From NCBI GenBank assembly GCA_031546985.1, contig JAVBJN010000009.1:1-44955 (forward strand): a stretch of 44,955 nucleotides of DNA. Direction: 5' to 3'. The stretch's first letter is position 1; the number at the start of each line of letters is the position of its first letter. The notes under the pieces are model-generated. The model was not told the DNA's origin and did not search any database. It worked only from the letters and a program-made list of their open reading frames with translations. Of the stretch, positions 15,875 through 24,838 are shown piece by piece. Made by a program: the position numbers and the translations under genes. Origin of the DNA: JAVBJN01 sp031546985 (GTDB lineage: Bacteria; Bacteroidota; Bacteroidia; Chitinophagales; Chitinophagaceae).

Positions 15875-17125
15875 ATGTTATACTATTTCTTTACATATCT
15901 CAAACAAGAGTTCAACCTGATCGGTGCGGGGGTGTTTCAATATATCACCTTCCGGGCGGCTATGGCCATCATCCTGTCGCTGGTGATCTCTATGATATTT
16001 GGCAAAAGGCTCATCAACTACCTGCGCAGAAAACAGATTGGCGAAACCGTTCGCGACCTGGGCCTGGCAGGCGAGCAAGCCAAGAAGGGAACCCCAACTA
16101 TGGGGGGTATCATTATCATTACCGCTATCCTGGTGCCTACCCTCCTGTTTGCCCGTATAGAAAACGTGTATGTGCTGCTCATGATCCTCTCTACCGTTTG
16201 GTTAGGACTGGTGGGCTTCCTGGACGATTATATCAAGGTATTTAAAAAGAATAAAGAAGGACTTGCGGGCCGTTTTAAAATACTGGGGCAGATTGGGTTG
16301 GGGCTGATTGTGGGCATTACCCTTATCATGAACGACAATGTGCTGGAGCAGCGCAAAGCCGGTTATGAATTGCAGGCGGGTGAGAAAGTGGTATCGCAGT
16401 TTTCGAGAGCAGATAAGAGCGAAACGCAGGAGTTTGTGCACATCAAATCGCTTACGACCACCATTCCGTTTTACAAGAATAACGAACTGAACTACGCCGC
16501 GCTCGTAAAATGGGCTGGCGACTACCAGGAAGAGGCCGCCAATATCCTGTATGTGCTGCTGGTGATCTTTATCATCACCGCGGTATCGAACGGGGCCAAT
16601 ATTACCGACGGGCTCGACGGGCTTGCGGCAGGCACATCGGCCATTATAGGCATATGCCTGGCCATATTTGCCTACGTAAGCGGCAACTTCAAATTTGCCG
16701 AGTACCTCAACATTATGCACATCCCCAACCTGGCCGAGCTGTCCATCTTCATCGGCGCGTTTGTGGGGGCCTGCATCGGGTTCCTATGGTACAATGCCTA
16801 CCCTGCCCAGGTTTTCATGGGCGATACGGGTAGCCTTGCACTCGGCGGCATTATTGCCTCCCTGGCCATCATCATCCGCAAGGAGCTGATGATACCCATT
16901 TTCTGCGGGGTGTTTCTCGTAGAGCTGGTGAGCGTTATGCTACAGGTAAGTTATTTTAAATACACGAAGAAGAAATATGGCGAGGGCCGCAGGGTACTCC
17001 TGATGTCGCCTTTGCACCACCACTATCAGAAACTGGGCTATCACGAAAGCAAGATCGCCACCCGGTTCTGGATCATAGGTATCATGCTGGCAGTGGTAAG
17101 TATTTTGAGTTTAAAGTTGCGCTAA
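15875..17125 (+). CDS. mraY: phospho-N-acetylmuramoyl-pentapeptide transferase
   Basis: MraY links the UDP-MurNAc-pentapeptide to undecaprenyl phosphate, giving lipid I, at the inner membrane. It is a polytopic protein with KKGTPTMGG, FLDDYIK (catalytic Asp pair), NITDGLDGLA and FMGDTGSLALGG, ending in LMSPLHHHYQKLGY. At 416 residues it is longer than the roughly 360 of E. coli because of a hydrophilic insertion at about 150-215; I believe this is usual in Bacteroidota. It starts 15 bases after murE and stops 7 before murD. Confidence 0.97.
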   Translation: MLYYFFTYLKQEFNLIGAGVFQYITFRAAMAIILSLVISMIFGKRLINYLRRKQIGETVRDLGLAGEQAKKGTPTMGGIIIITAILVPTLLFARIENVYVLLMILSTVWLGLVGFLDDYIKVFKKNKEGLAGRFKILGQIGLGLIVGITLIMNDNVLEQRKAGYELQAGEKVVSQFSRADKSETQEFVHIKSLTTTIPFYKNNELNYAALVKWAGDYQEEAANILYVLLVIFIITAVSNGANITDGLDGLAAGTSAIIGICLAIFAYVSGNFKFAEYLNIMHIPNLAELSIFIGAFVGACIGFLWYNAYPAQVFMGDTGSLALGGIIASLAIIIRKELMIPIFCGVFLVELVSVMLQVSYFKYTKKKYGEGRRVLLMSPLHHHYQKLGYHESKIATRFWIIGIMLAVVSILSLKLR

Positions 17126-17132
17126 ACCGAAC

Positions 17133-18482
17133 ATGAATAAACGTATCGCGATACTGGGAGCTGGCGAAAGCGGCGTGGGTACAGCCATCCTGGCCAAACA
17201 ACAAGGCTATGATGTGTTTGTAAGCGACATGGGTAATATCCATGCCGAGTACAAGCGTATGCTGGAGCACCATGCTATTCCTTTCGAAGAAGGCCGGCAT
17301 ACCGAGTCGCAGATACTAATCGCCACAGAGGTGATGAAAAGTCCGGGCATACCCGAAAAGGCCGAGATCATAAAAAAGATCCGCACACAGGGCATACCGG
17401 TAATCAGTGAAATCGAATTTGCCTACCGCTTTAAAGGCGATGCTACCATAGTAGCCATCACCGGCAGCAATGGCAAAACCACCACGACTTCGCTGATTCA
17501 CTACATATTTAAACAGGCCGGGCTCAATGCCGCGCTGGTGGGCAACATAGGTCATTCCTTTGCCCTGCAGGTAGCACAAAACCCAAGCCCGTATTATGTT
17601 ATAGAGGTGAGCAGCTTTCAGCTGGACGACATCGTTACGTTCCGACCCGATGTGGCCATTATCACCAACATCACACCCGACCACCTGGATCGTTACAATT
17701 ATCAGTTCGATAATTATGTAGCCTCCAAGTTCCGGATAGCGATGAACATGACGGAACAGGATAAACTGATCTTGTGTCAGGACGATCCTGCAACAACGCA
17801 ATACTTACTAACCCATACATTCAAACCACAAATCCTGTTTTTTACCATGAACGAAGAACTGAAATCACAGGACGGAGCTTTTGTTGATGCCGACGGAAAT
17901 ATGACGATTCAGTACGGTGAAGACAAGCAATCCATGTCCATCCAGGAATTATCATTAAAAGGCAAGCACAATCTACACAACTCAATGGCAGCAGGAATTT
18001 CAGCCAGAATTATGGAAATCCGGAACGATAAGATCCGTGAGAGCTTATCCGGTTTCAACAGTCTGGAACACCGCATGGAATATGTAGCCACAGTGCGCGG
18101 AGTAGATTACATCAACGACAGCAAAGCCACCAACATCAACTCGGTATGGTTTGCTCTGGAAAGCCAGACGCAACCCACTGTACTGATCTTAGGTGGTGTA
18201 GACAAAGGCAACGACTATTCTGTCATAGAAGAGCTCGTGTCCGAAAAAGTGAAAGCCATTGTGTGCATGGGCCTGGACAACGCGCCTATACTTAAAGCCT
18301 TTGAAGGCAAAGTAAAAGCCATTATCGAAACCCAAAGCGCCAAAGCAGCTGTGCAGGCCGCTTACAGCCTTGCCGAGAAAGGCGATGTTGTACTGCTCTC
18401 ACCCGCATGTGCCAGCTTTGACCTCTTTAAAAATTACGAGGACCGGGGCCGCCAGTTTAAGGAAGCAGTACGCAACCTGTAA
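17133..18482 (+). CDS. murD: UDP-MurNAc-L-alanine:D-glutamate ligase
   Basis: Mur ligase adding D-glutamate, the second residue of the stem peptide; 449 residues. It has an N-terminal Rossmann start (IAILGAGESGVGTA), the ATP loop GSNGKTTTT (about 111-119), NITPDHLDRY, HNLHNSMAA, YINDSKATN and the end LLSPACASFDLFKNYEDRG, characteristic of MurD. All motifs are intact. It lies in the tightly packed dcw operon, with ftsW 31 bases downstream. Confidence 0.97.
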   Translation: MNKRIAILGAGESGVGTAILAKQQGYDVFVSDMGNIHAEYKRMLEHHAIPFEEGRHTESQILIATEVMKSPGIPEKAEIIKKIRTQGIPVISEIEFAYRFKGDATIVAITGSNGKTTTTSLIHYIFKQAGLNAALVGNIGHSFALQVAQNPSPYYVIEVSSFQLDDIVTFRPDVAIITNITPDHLDRYNYQFDNYVASKFRIAMNMTEQDKLILCQDDPATTQYLLTHTFKPQILFFTMNEELKSQDGAFVDADGNMTIQYGEDKQSMSIQELSLKGKHNLHNSMAAGISARIMEIRNDKIRESLSGFNSLEHRMEYVATVRGVDYINDSKATNINSVWFALESQTQPTVLILGGVDKGNDYSVIEELVSEKVKAIVCMGLDNAPILKAFEGKVKAIIETQSAKAAVQAAYSLAEKGDVVLLSPACASFDLFKNYEDRGRQFKEAVRNL

Positions 18483-18513
18483 ACCGATGGCTTAAGCCAT
18501 AAAACGATCAGCT

Positions 18514-19677
18514 ATGGAAAACCTGTTAAAAAGAACCAAGGGAGATCCCTTAATCTGGTGTGTAATTGTATTGCTGTCGCTCATTAGCGTGATGGCGGTA
18601 TACAGCGCCACAGGTTCTTTGGCTTACAGGGTGCAGAAGGGGCACACCGAGTATTACCTGCTTAAGCAGCTTTCGGTGCTGGCTTTCGGGCTCACGATCA
18701 CCTACCTCTCGCATAAGGTAAACTATACCATTTATTCGAGGCTGGCGGTTATCATGTTCCTGGTTAGCGTTCCGCTGCTGATCTACACGTTGTTTTTTGG
18801 CACCACGCTCAACGAAGGAAGCCGCTGGGTACGATTGCCCGGTATTGGCCTCACCTTCCAGAGCTCCGACTTTGCCAAGCTGGCACTGTTTATGTTTCTG
18901 GCGCGGCAGCTGAGCAAGAAGCAGAATGTGATTAAGGATTTCAAAAAAGGGTTTCTACCCATTGTAATTCCGGTTATCGTTATCTGTGGGCTTATTGCTC
19001 CGGCCAACCTGTCTACAGCGCTCATGATCGGGCTTACGAGCATGCTCATGTTCTTTATAGGCAGGGTTAATACCAAACACCTGGCTATGCTGGTGGTGGC
19101 GGGTATACTGGGCGTAGCGGTCATATTCGGCATTTCGAAAGTTACCGGGTTTGGCCGTGCCGATACCTGGGAGCAACGGATCAAAGACTTTGCCGGTAGC
19201 GAAAACCATGAGGAACCCTACCAGGTAACGCAGGCCAAAATCGCTATCGCCAATGGTGGTGTAACAGGACTGGGGCCTGGCAACAGCCGGCAGCGCAATT
19301 TTCTGCCGCACCCCTACTCCGATTTTATCTACTCTATCATTATCGAAGAGTATGGTTTAATAGGAGGTTTCGCGCTCATTATGCTGTACCTGCTTTTTAT
19401 GTGGCGCAGCATACGCATATTCAAGAAATGCCCTTATGCCTTCGGTGCGTTTCTTGCAGTAGGGTTAAGTTTTACGCTGGTGTTTCAGGCCATGCTCAAC
19501 ATGGCGGTGAATGTGCACCTCGTACCGGTAACGGGACTTACCCTGCCCATGGTGAGTATGGGTGGCTCGTCCATCTGGTTTACCTCTTTCGCATTAGGTA
19601 TTATCCTGAGTGTAAGCAGGTATGTAGAAGACAATGAAGGCAACAAAGCAACAGACCTTGCAACAACGGCTGAATGA
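18514..19677 (+). CDS. ftsW: septal peptidoglycan glycosyltransferase FtsW
   Basis: A SEDS-family protein of 387 residues with about ten membrane segments; the polymerase that works with FtsI on septal wall. It has MAVYSATGSLA near the N-terminus, GSRWVRLPGIGLTFQSSDFAK, and the C-terminal HLVPVTGLTLPMVSMGGSS signature. RodA is the main alternative, but the dcw position between murD and murG favours FtsW. Its TGA overlaps the murG ATG by four bases (ATGA), so the two are coupled. Confidence 0.94.
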   Translation: MENLLKRTKGDPLIWCVIVLLSLISVMAVYSATGSLAYRVQKGHTEYYLLKQLSVLAFGLTITYLSHKVNYTIYSRLAVIMFLVSVPLLIYTLFFGTTLNEGSRWVRLPGIGLTFQSSDFAKLALFMFLARQLSKKQNVIKDFKKGFLPIVIPVIVICGLIAPANLSTALMIGLTSMLMFFIGRVNTKHLAMLVVAGILGVAVIFGISKVTGFGRADTWEQRIKDFAGSENHEEPYQVTQAKIAIANGGVTGLGPGNSRQRNFLPHPYSDFIYSIIIEEYGLIGGFALIMLYLLFMWRSIRIFKKCPYAFGAFLAVGLSFTLVFQAMLNMAVNVHLVPVTGLTLPMVSMGGSSIWFTSFALGIILSVSRYVEDNEGNKATDLATTAE

Positions 19678-20786
19678 ACAACAACGGAAACCATATTAAA
19701 GTAATCATTGCCGGTGGCGGCACAGGAGGGCACATCTTCCCGGCCGTAGCCATTGCCAATGCGCTCAAACACCAGGATGCGCAAACCGATATCCTGTTTG
19801 TGGGCGCCAAGGGCAAGATGGAAATGGAGAAAGTGCCGCAGGAAGGTTATCCGATCGTTGGGCTGGAGATTGCAGGCTTCAACCGCAGCAACATGCTTAA
19901 AAACCTGTTGCTTCCTTTTAAAGTGGTGAAAAGCCTGTTTCAGGCCAACCGCATTTTTAAGGATTTTAAACCCCAGGTGGTGATTGGTGTGGGCGGCTAT
20001 GCCTCCTTCCCTATGCTGTACCTGGCACAACTCAAAGGCATTCCTACCCTCATACAGGAGCAAAACTCCCATGCGGGCAAAACCAATAAAATACTGGGCA
20101 AAAAAGCGGCAGCCATCTGTGTAGCCTACGCCGGTATGGAAAAGTTCTTTCCAAAAGCGCATATCATTCTCACCGGCAACCCGGTGCGTAAACTGATAAG
20201 CCAATCAAAGGTTACCCACGAAGAAGGCCTTACCGCTTTTGGATTGGGCAATCAAAAGTCTACCGTTTTGGTCGTAGGCGGCAGCCAGGGTGCCAAATCG
20301 ATCAACGAAGCCATTGCTGCAGCCATACCCTATTTTGTGCAAAACGGTATGCAGCTCATCTGGCAAACGGGTAAAGCATTTTATGACACCGCAGTGCAGG
20401 CCGCAGCAGGCCACACCGGTTTAATTAAGGTGCACGATTTTATCCGCAATATGGATTATGCCTATGCAGCCGCCGATATGGTTATTTCAAGAGCAGGCGC
20501 ACTGGCTATTGCAGAGCTCTGCCTCGTGGGCAAACCGGTCGTTTTTGTACCGTTTCCCTTTGCGGCAGAAGACCACCAGACCCACAATGCTATGGCACTT
20601 GTGGAGCACAATGCTGCCCTCATCGTACGCGATGTAGATGTGCAGCAGGAACTGGTACCCAAACTCCAGCATTTGCAGCATGATGTAAAAATGCAGCAGA
20701 TACTGGCCGAAAACATTAAAGATTTTGGCATCGCAGATGCCGACGATCATATAGCTAACGAAGTACGTAAACTGGCAACCCGGTAA
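19674..20786 (+). CDS. murG: undecaprenyldiphospho-muramoylpentapeptide beta-N-acetylglucosaminyltransferase
   Basis: MurG adds GlcNAc to lipid I to make lipid II on the inner face of the membrane. It is 370 residues of GT-B fold: IIAGGGTGGHIFPA (12-25) in the N-domain, VIGVGGYASFPMLY and QEQNSHAGKTNK, then VLVVGGSQGAKSINEA, VISRAGALAIAEL and PFPFAAEDHQTHNA in the UDP-GlcNAc-binding C-domain. It overlaps ftsW by four bases and is followed after one base by murC. Confidence 0.97.
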   Translation: MNNNGNHIKVIIAGGGTGGHIFPAVAIANALKHQDAQTDILFVGAKGKMEMEKVPQEGYPIVGLEIAGFNRSNMLKNLLLPFKVVKSLFQANRIFKDFKPQVVIGVGGYASFPMLYLAQLKGIPTLIQEQNSHAGKTNKILGKKAAAICVAYAGMEKFFPKAHIILTGNPVRKLISQSKVTHEEGLTAFGLGNQKSTVLVVGGSQGAKSINEAIAAAIPYFVQNGMQLIWQTGKAFYDTAVQAAAGHTGLIKVHDFIRNMDYAYAAADMVISRAGALAIAELCLVGKPVVFVPFPFAAEDHQTHNAMALVEHNAALIVRDVDVQQELVPKLQHLQHDVKMQQILAENIKDFGIADADDHIANEVRKLATR

Positions 20787-20787
20787 T

Positions 20788-22155
20788 ATGAGCATATTGA
20801 ACATCAAACAAGTGTATTTCATCGGAATTGGCGGCATTGGCATGAGTGCCCTCGCCCGCTTCTTCAATGAAAAAGGGTGTAAAGTGAGTGGTTACGACCG
20901 CACCGCTACCCCGCTTACCCGTCAGCTCGAGGCTGAAGGCATTGCTGTGCATTATGAAGAAAACCTGGAGCTGATCAATAAAAACGCCGAACTGGTGGTG
21001 TACACCCCGGCCATCCCTGCCGAGCAGGCAGAGTTGGTTTGGTACCGCGACAACAACTATAAGGTTGTAAAACGCTCAGATGTGCTGCAGGAAATAACCA
21101 AAGACGCTTTTAGCGTTTGTATTGCCGGCACACATGGCAAAACCACCATCACCAGTATGGTAGCGCATATCCTGCGTCATTCGGGTGTGGGTTGCAATGC
21201 CTTTCTGGGTGGCATAGCCGTAAACTACAACAGCAATTACTGGGGCTACCCCGGCAATACCGTAGTGGTAGAAGCCGATGAATACGACAGAAGCTTTTTG
21301 AAACTGTTTCCCAACATCGCGGTGCTTACCTCGCTGGATGCCGACCATCTCGACATCTACGGTACGCACGAAGCTATGGTAGAGGCCTATGTGCAGTTTA
21401 CCGGCAATATTAAACCCGATGGGGTGCTGGTGCACAAACATGGCCTGCCTAAGAGCAGCGCGTTTAAAGGCGACTTTAAACTCACCTACAGCGCCAGCAA
21501 CGACTTTGCCGATGTGTATGCCAAAAACATCATCATGCGCAATGGCACTTATACGTTTGATGTAGCTGGCCGTGGCGTATCGTTGCAGGAGGTGCACCTC
21601 AATATTGGTGGCTTACACAATGTAGAGAACTGCATTGCCGCTATAGCCGTAGCCAAAAAGATGGATGTAGAGGATGAAGATATTAAAGCCGCTGTGGCCG
21701 ACTATAAAGGTGTAAAGAGAAGGTTTGAATACATTTTCCGCAACGATAAAGTGGTGTACATCGATGATTATGCGCACCACCCGCAGGAGCTGCAGATGCT
21801 GATTCAAAGCGCCAAATCGCTGTTTCCGGGCAAGAAGGTGAATGTAATTTTTCAACCGCACCTGTACAGCCGCACCCGCGACCTGGCCGATGGGTTTGCC
21901 CACAGCCTCGACCTGGCAGATAATGTGATCCTTATGGACATTTACCCGGCAAGGGAGTTACCTATGGAAGGTATAACCAGCCAGATGGTGATGGACAAAA
22001 TGATAAACGAAAACAAACATGTGCTGAGCCGCGATAGTGTATTACGGTTTGTAGAAAGCGGCCAGTATGATGTGTTGATAACTGCGGGAGCAGGAGATAT
22101 TGATAAACTGGTAGAACCGATCAAACAAATACTGGAGCAACGGTTTAATGGATAA
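20788..22155 (+). CDS. murC: UDP-N-acetylmuramate:L-alanine ligase
   Basis: The first Mur ligase of the stem peptide, 455 residues. It begins with FIGIGGIGMSALA (Rossmann loop), has the ATP loop GTHGKTT (114-120), VVEADEYDRSFLKL, LDADHLDIYG and YAHHPQEL. MurC is told from Mpl by length and by the dcw setting. Its end overlaps the ftsQ start by eight bases. There is no ddl gene between murC and ftsQ, unlike in many proteobacteria. Confidence 0.97.
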   Translation: MSILNIKQVYFIGIGGIGMSALARFFNEKGCKVSGYDRTATPLTRQLEAEGIAVHYEENLELINKNAELVVYTPAIPAEQAELVWYRDNNYKVVKRSDVLQEITKDAFSVCIAGTHGKTTITSMVAHILRHSGVGCNAFLGGIAVNYNSNYWGYPGNTVVVEADEYDRSFLKLFPNIAVLTSLDADHLDIYGTHEAMVEAYVQFTGNIKPDGVLVHKHGLPKSSAFKGDFKLTYSASNDFADVYAKNIIMRNGTYTFDVAGRGVSLQEVHLNIGGLHNVENCIAAIAVAKKMDVEDEDIKAAVADYKGVKRRFEYIFRNDKVVYIDDYAHHPQELQMLIQSAKSLFPGKKVNVIFQPHLYSRTRDLADGFAHSLDLADNVILMDIYPARELPMEGITSQMVMDKMINENKHVLSRDSVLRFVESGQYDVLITAGAGDIDKLVEPIKQILEQRFNG

Positions 22156-23296
22156 AAAGAGAAAGATAAGCGGTCGTAAAGTATTCGCAGCCTTCTTTTG
22201 GCTGGTGATACTCTCTGCTGCCGGCGTAATTCTCATCAGCGCCAACCAGCGCTATGTACGCCGCACAGTAGCCAGCGTCGCTATCCGTATCCTCAACGAA
22301 TCGGAACACCAGTTTGTAAATAAAAAGATGCTTAAAGAGTTCCTGGTCGATAGCCGGGAATGGAAAAACAAAGCAGCCCTCGGGCAATTAGATCTTAACA
22401 AGATTGAGAAACAGGCCAAAAGCAATCCGTGGATTGAGGATGCACAAATCTTTGTGGACAATGCCGATGTGCTGCATATCAATGTAGTGCAACGCGAGCC
22501 CGAAGCCCGCATCATTAACCTGCAGGATGAGAGTTACTACATCGATACCAAAGGCATACCAATGCCCCTGTCGGATGAGTACACGGCTAATGTGCCTGTG
22601 TTTACCGGGTATCCGGCCAAGTCAGAAAAGAGCGTAGACAGCAGTCTGTATGCGCAGGTAATGGCCATGAGTCATTTCATTCATGCCGATACGTTCTGGA
22701 ATGCGCAGATACAGCAGGTGAATATGGTAAACGGCAATGAGTTTGAGCTCATCCCTACCGTGGGCGACCATGTGATTCTGTTTGGCGATACCAGCAACCT
22801 GGTAAACAAATTTGACCGGCTTTATGCCTTCTACAAAGAAGCGCTGATCCGCCTCAAGTGGAATACCTACCAGACGATCAACGTAAAGTTTACCGATCAG
22901 ATTGTGGCTACCAGGCGCGATCCGGCCAGCAAGTTTGCAGTGCAGGGCTTACCCAAACCAGTTACTACCATGCTGGCAGCGGCGCCCGATACCGTAAAAC
23001 CGGCCGCACCCAAACCGGTAACCACACCACCGGCTACAGCTGCTGCCCAAACGGCGCCGCCTAAGCCTAAACCGGCCACCCAGGATAAGCCTGCGGCCAA
23101 ACCAAATAATACGAAACCTGTAACCGCCACTAAACCGGCGCCGCAGGCCAAACCAGATAGTAAACCTAAGTCTACAGCAAGCAAACCTGGGACGAAGGAC
23201 AACAAACCAAAGACCGAGAAACCAAAAACCAATGAAAAAGCAAAGACAACAACATCGGGAACCAGTAAGCCGAAAGCGGTTTACCCCGGCAACTAA
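22148..23296 (+). CDS. ftsQ: cell division protein FtsQ with long Lys/Pro/Thr-rich tail
   Basis: A bitopic division protein of 382 residues: short basic cytoplasmic start, membrane helix at about 12-33, POTRA-like domain (from about 38, ILNESEHQFVNKKMLKEF), then the beta domain up to about 270 (LKWNTYQTINVKFTDQIVA). FtsQ binds FtsL and FtsB/DivIC in the periplasm. From about 278 to the end, roughly 105 residues are low-complexity, built of Lys, Pro, Ala and Thr with recurring KP and AKP words; the tail should be disordered, strongly basic and periplasmic. ftsA follows after 47 bases. Confidence 0.92.
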   Translation: MDKKRKISGRKVFAAFFWLVILSAAGVILISANQRYVRRTVASVAIRILNESEHQFVNKKMLKEFLVDSREWKNKAALGQLDLNKIEKQAKSNPWIEDAQIFVDNADVLHINVVQREPEARIINLQDESYYIDTKGIPMPLSDEYTANVPVFTGYPAKSEKSVDSSLYAQVMAMSHFIHADTFWNAQIQQVNMVNGNEFELIPTVGDHVILFGDTSNLVNKFDRLYAFYKEALIRLKWNTYQTINVKFTDQIVATRRDPASKFAVQGLPKPVTTMLAAAPDTVKPAAPKPVTTPPATAAAQTAPPKPKPATQDKPAAKPNNTKPVTATKPAPQAKPDSKPKSTASKPGTKDNKPKTEKPKTNEKAKTTTSGTSKPKAVYPGN

Positions 23297-23343
23297 CGCA
23301 ACGGGAAAACTTTTATACAACACAACAAACCATCACAGAAGCT

Positions 23344-24774
23344 ATGAGTAACAAAGCTCCGATTATTGTGGGCCTGGACATTGGTACAACGAAGATCGCA
23401 GCCATTGCGGGGAGGAAAAATGAATTTGGCAAACTGGAGATTCTAGGCTTTGGACGTGCAGATTCATCTGGTGTGAATCACGGCATGGTATTAAACATTG
23501 AGCAATGCATCCGGTCTATCAAACAGGCACTGGACAATTGTTTGCAATCCAACCCAAACCTCGAGATCAACGAGGTTTATATCGGGATTGCGGGTCACCA
23601 TATTAAAAGCCTGCAAACGCGTGGCGATATGGTTCGTAAAAATATTGAGGACGAGATCTCCCGCGAAGAGATCATGCAACTGATCAACGACCAGTACAAA
23701 ACGTACATCCCGGCCGGCGATCAGATCATCGACATCATTCCGCAGGATTTTACTGTAGACAATACGCCCAACATCATTGATGCGGTAGGTATGTCCGGTA
23801 TTAAGATCGGCGCCAATTTCCACATCGTTACCGGCGATAAACACGCCATTCGTAACATCAACCGTTGCGTAGAAAAGTCGGGCCTCAAAACCAAAGAACT
23901 GGTATTGCAACCCCTGGCTTCTGCAGCAGCAGTTATGTGCCCGGAAGATCTGGAAGCGGGTGTTGCTATCGTAGATATTGGTGGTGGCACAACCGACCTC
24001 GCTGTGTTTTATGATGGCATTCTGAAACACACCGCGGTTATCCCTTACGCTGGTGTAAACATTACCAACGATATTAAACAAGGTTTAGGCGTACTGCGCA
24101 CCCAGGCTGAGCAAATGAAGGTTCAGTTTGGCATGTCGCTTGCAGCCGAAGCCAAAAACAACGCATATATCACTATTCCGGGTATCCGCGGTCAGCATCC
24201 GAAAGAGATCTCTGTTAAAAACCTGGCGCACATCATTCAGGCGCGTATGGAAGAGATACTGGAGTATGTACTGTACCACCTCAAGCAGGTAAACCTGGAA
24301 GATAAACTGCATGGCGGCATCATCCTCACCGGTGGTGGCAGCCAGCTCAAGCACCTGGTGCAGCTTACCGAGTTCGTTACCGGTCTCAACACCCGTATCG
24401 GCTTGCCTAACGAGCACCTGGCACACGGCCACGTAGAAGATCTGATGAACCCCATGTATGCTACCTGTATTGGTCTCATCCTGCGTGGTTACGACGATTT
24501 CGAAAACAACCGTGCCCGCTTTACCAGCGATAACAAGGTGTTTGTAGAAGATGGTTCTGCTTTTGTAAGAGTAGGCCCCGAAATGTTTATGCCCGATAGC
24601 GCATTGGCCCTGCAACCGCAGGACAGTGGCGAAACGGTGGTAGATACCTTGCCGCAAACCGAGGTAGAAGACCAGCAGAACAAACGTGGCAAAACCATTC
24701 ACAAGATTTTTGAAGCCATTAAAACCAACGTGCTGAAACTTTTTGAAGAAGTGGAAGACGAAAGAATGGACTAA
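23344..24774 (+). CDS. ftsA: cell division protein FtsA
   Basis: Actin-like ATPase of 476 residues that tethers FtsZ to the membrane and recruits later division proteins. It has the phosphate-1 motif VGLDIGTTKIAAIAG (about 9-23), the SHS2 (1C) domain with EVYIGIAGHHIKS, phosphate-2 VDIGGGTTDLAVF (about 210-222) and the adenosine motif GGIILTGGGSQLKH. The C-terminal 70 residues hold an acidic linker and an amphipathic end (KIFEAIKTNVLKLFEEVED) suited to membrane binding. It is directly upstream of ftsZ, as usual. Confidence 0.96.
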   Translation: MSNKAPIIVGLDIGTTKIAAIAGRKNEFGKLEILGFGRADSSGVNHGMVLNIEQCIRSIKQALDNCLQSNPNLEINEVYIGIAGHHIKSLQTRGDMVRKNIEDEISREEIMQLINDQYKTYIPAGDQIIDIIPQDFTVDNTPNIIDAVGMSGIKIGANFHIVTGDKHAIRNINRCVEKSGLKTKELVLQPLASAAAVMCPEDLEAGVAIVDIGGGTTDLAVFYDGILKHTAVIPYAGVNITNDIKQGLGVLRTQAEQMKVQFGMSLAAEAKNNAYITIPGIRGQHPKEISVKNLAHIIQARMEEILEYVLYHLKQVNLEDKLHGGIILTGGGSQLKHLVQLTEFVTGLNTRIGLPNEHLAHGHVEDLMNPMYATCIGLILRGYDDFENNRARFTSDNKVFVEDGSAFVRVGPEMFMPDSALALQPQDSGETVVDTLPQTEVEDQQNKRGKTIHKIFEAIKTNVLKLFEEVEDERMD

Positions 24775-24838
24775 ACCCAATGACAACTTTTACACTCAAC
24801 ATAGAAAACAACCCTACTAACCCTAAAAAAACTGACGC

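Noticed and set aside
14393..23296. Absence of murF and ddl from the dcw cluster as a sign of gene loss
   Set aside because: Bacteroidota clusters commonly lack these two genes, which lie elsewhere; nothing at the junctions suggests a deletion.
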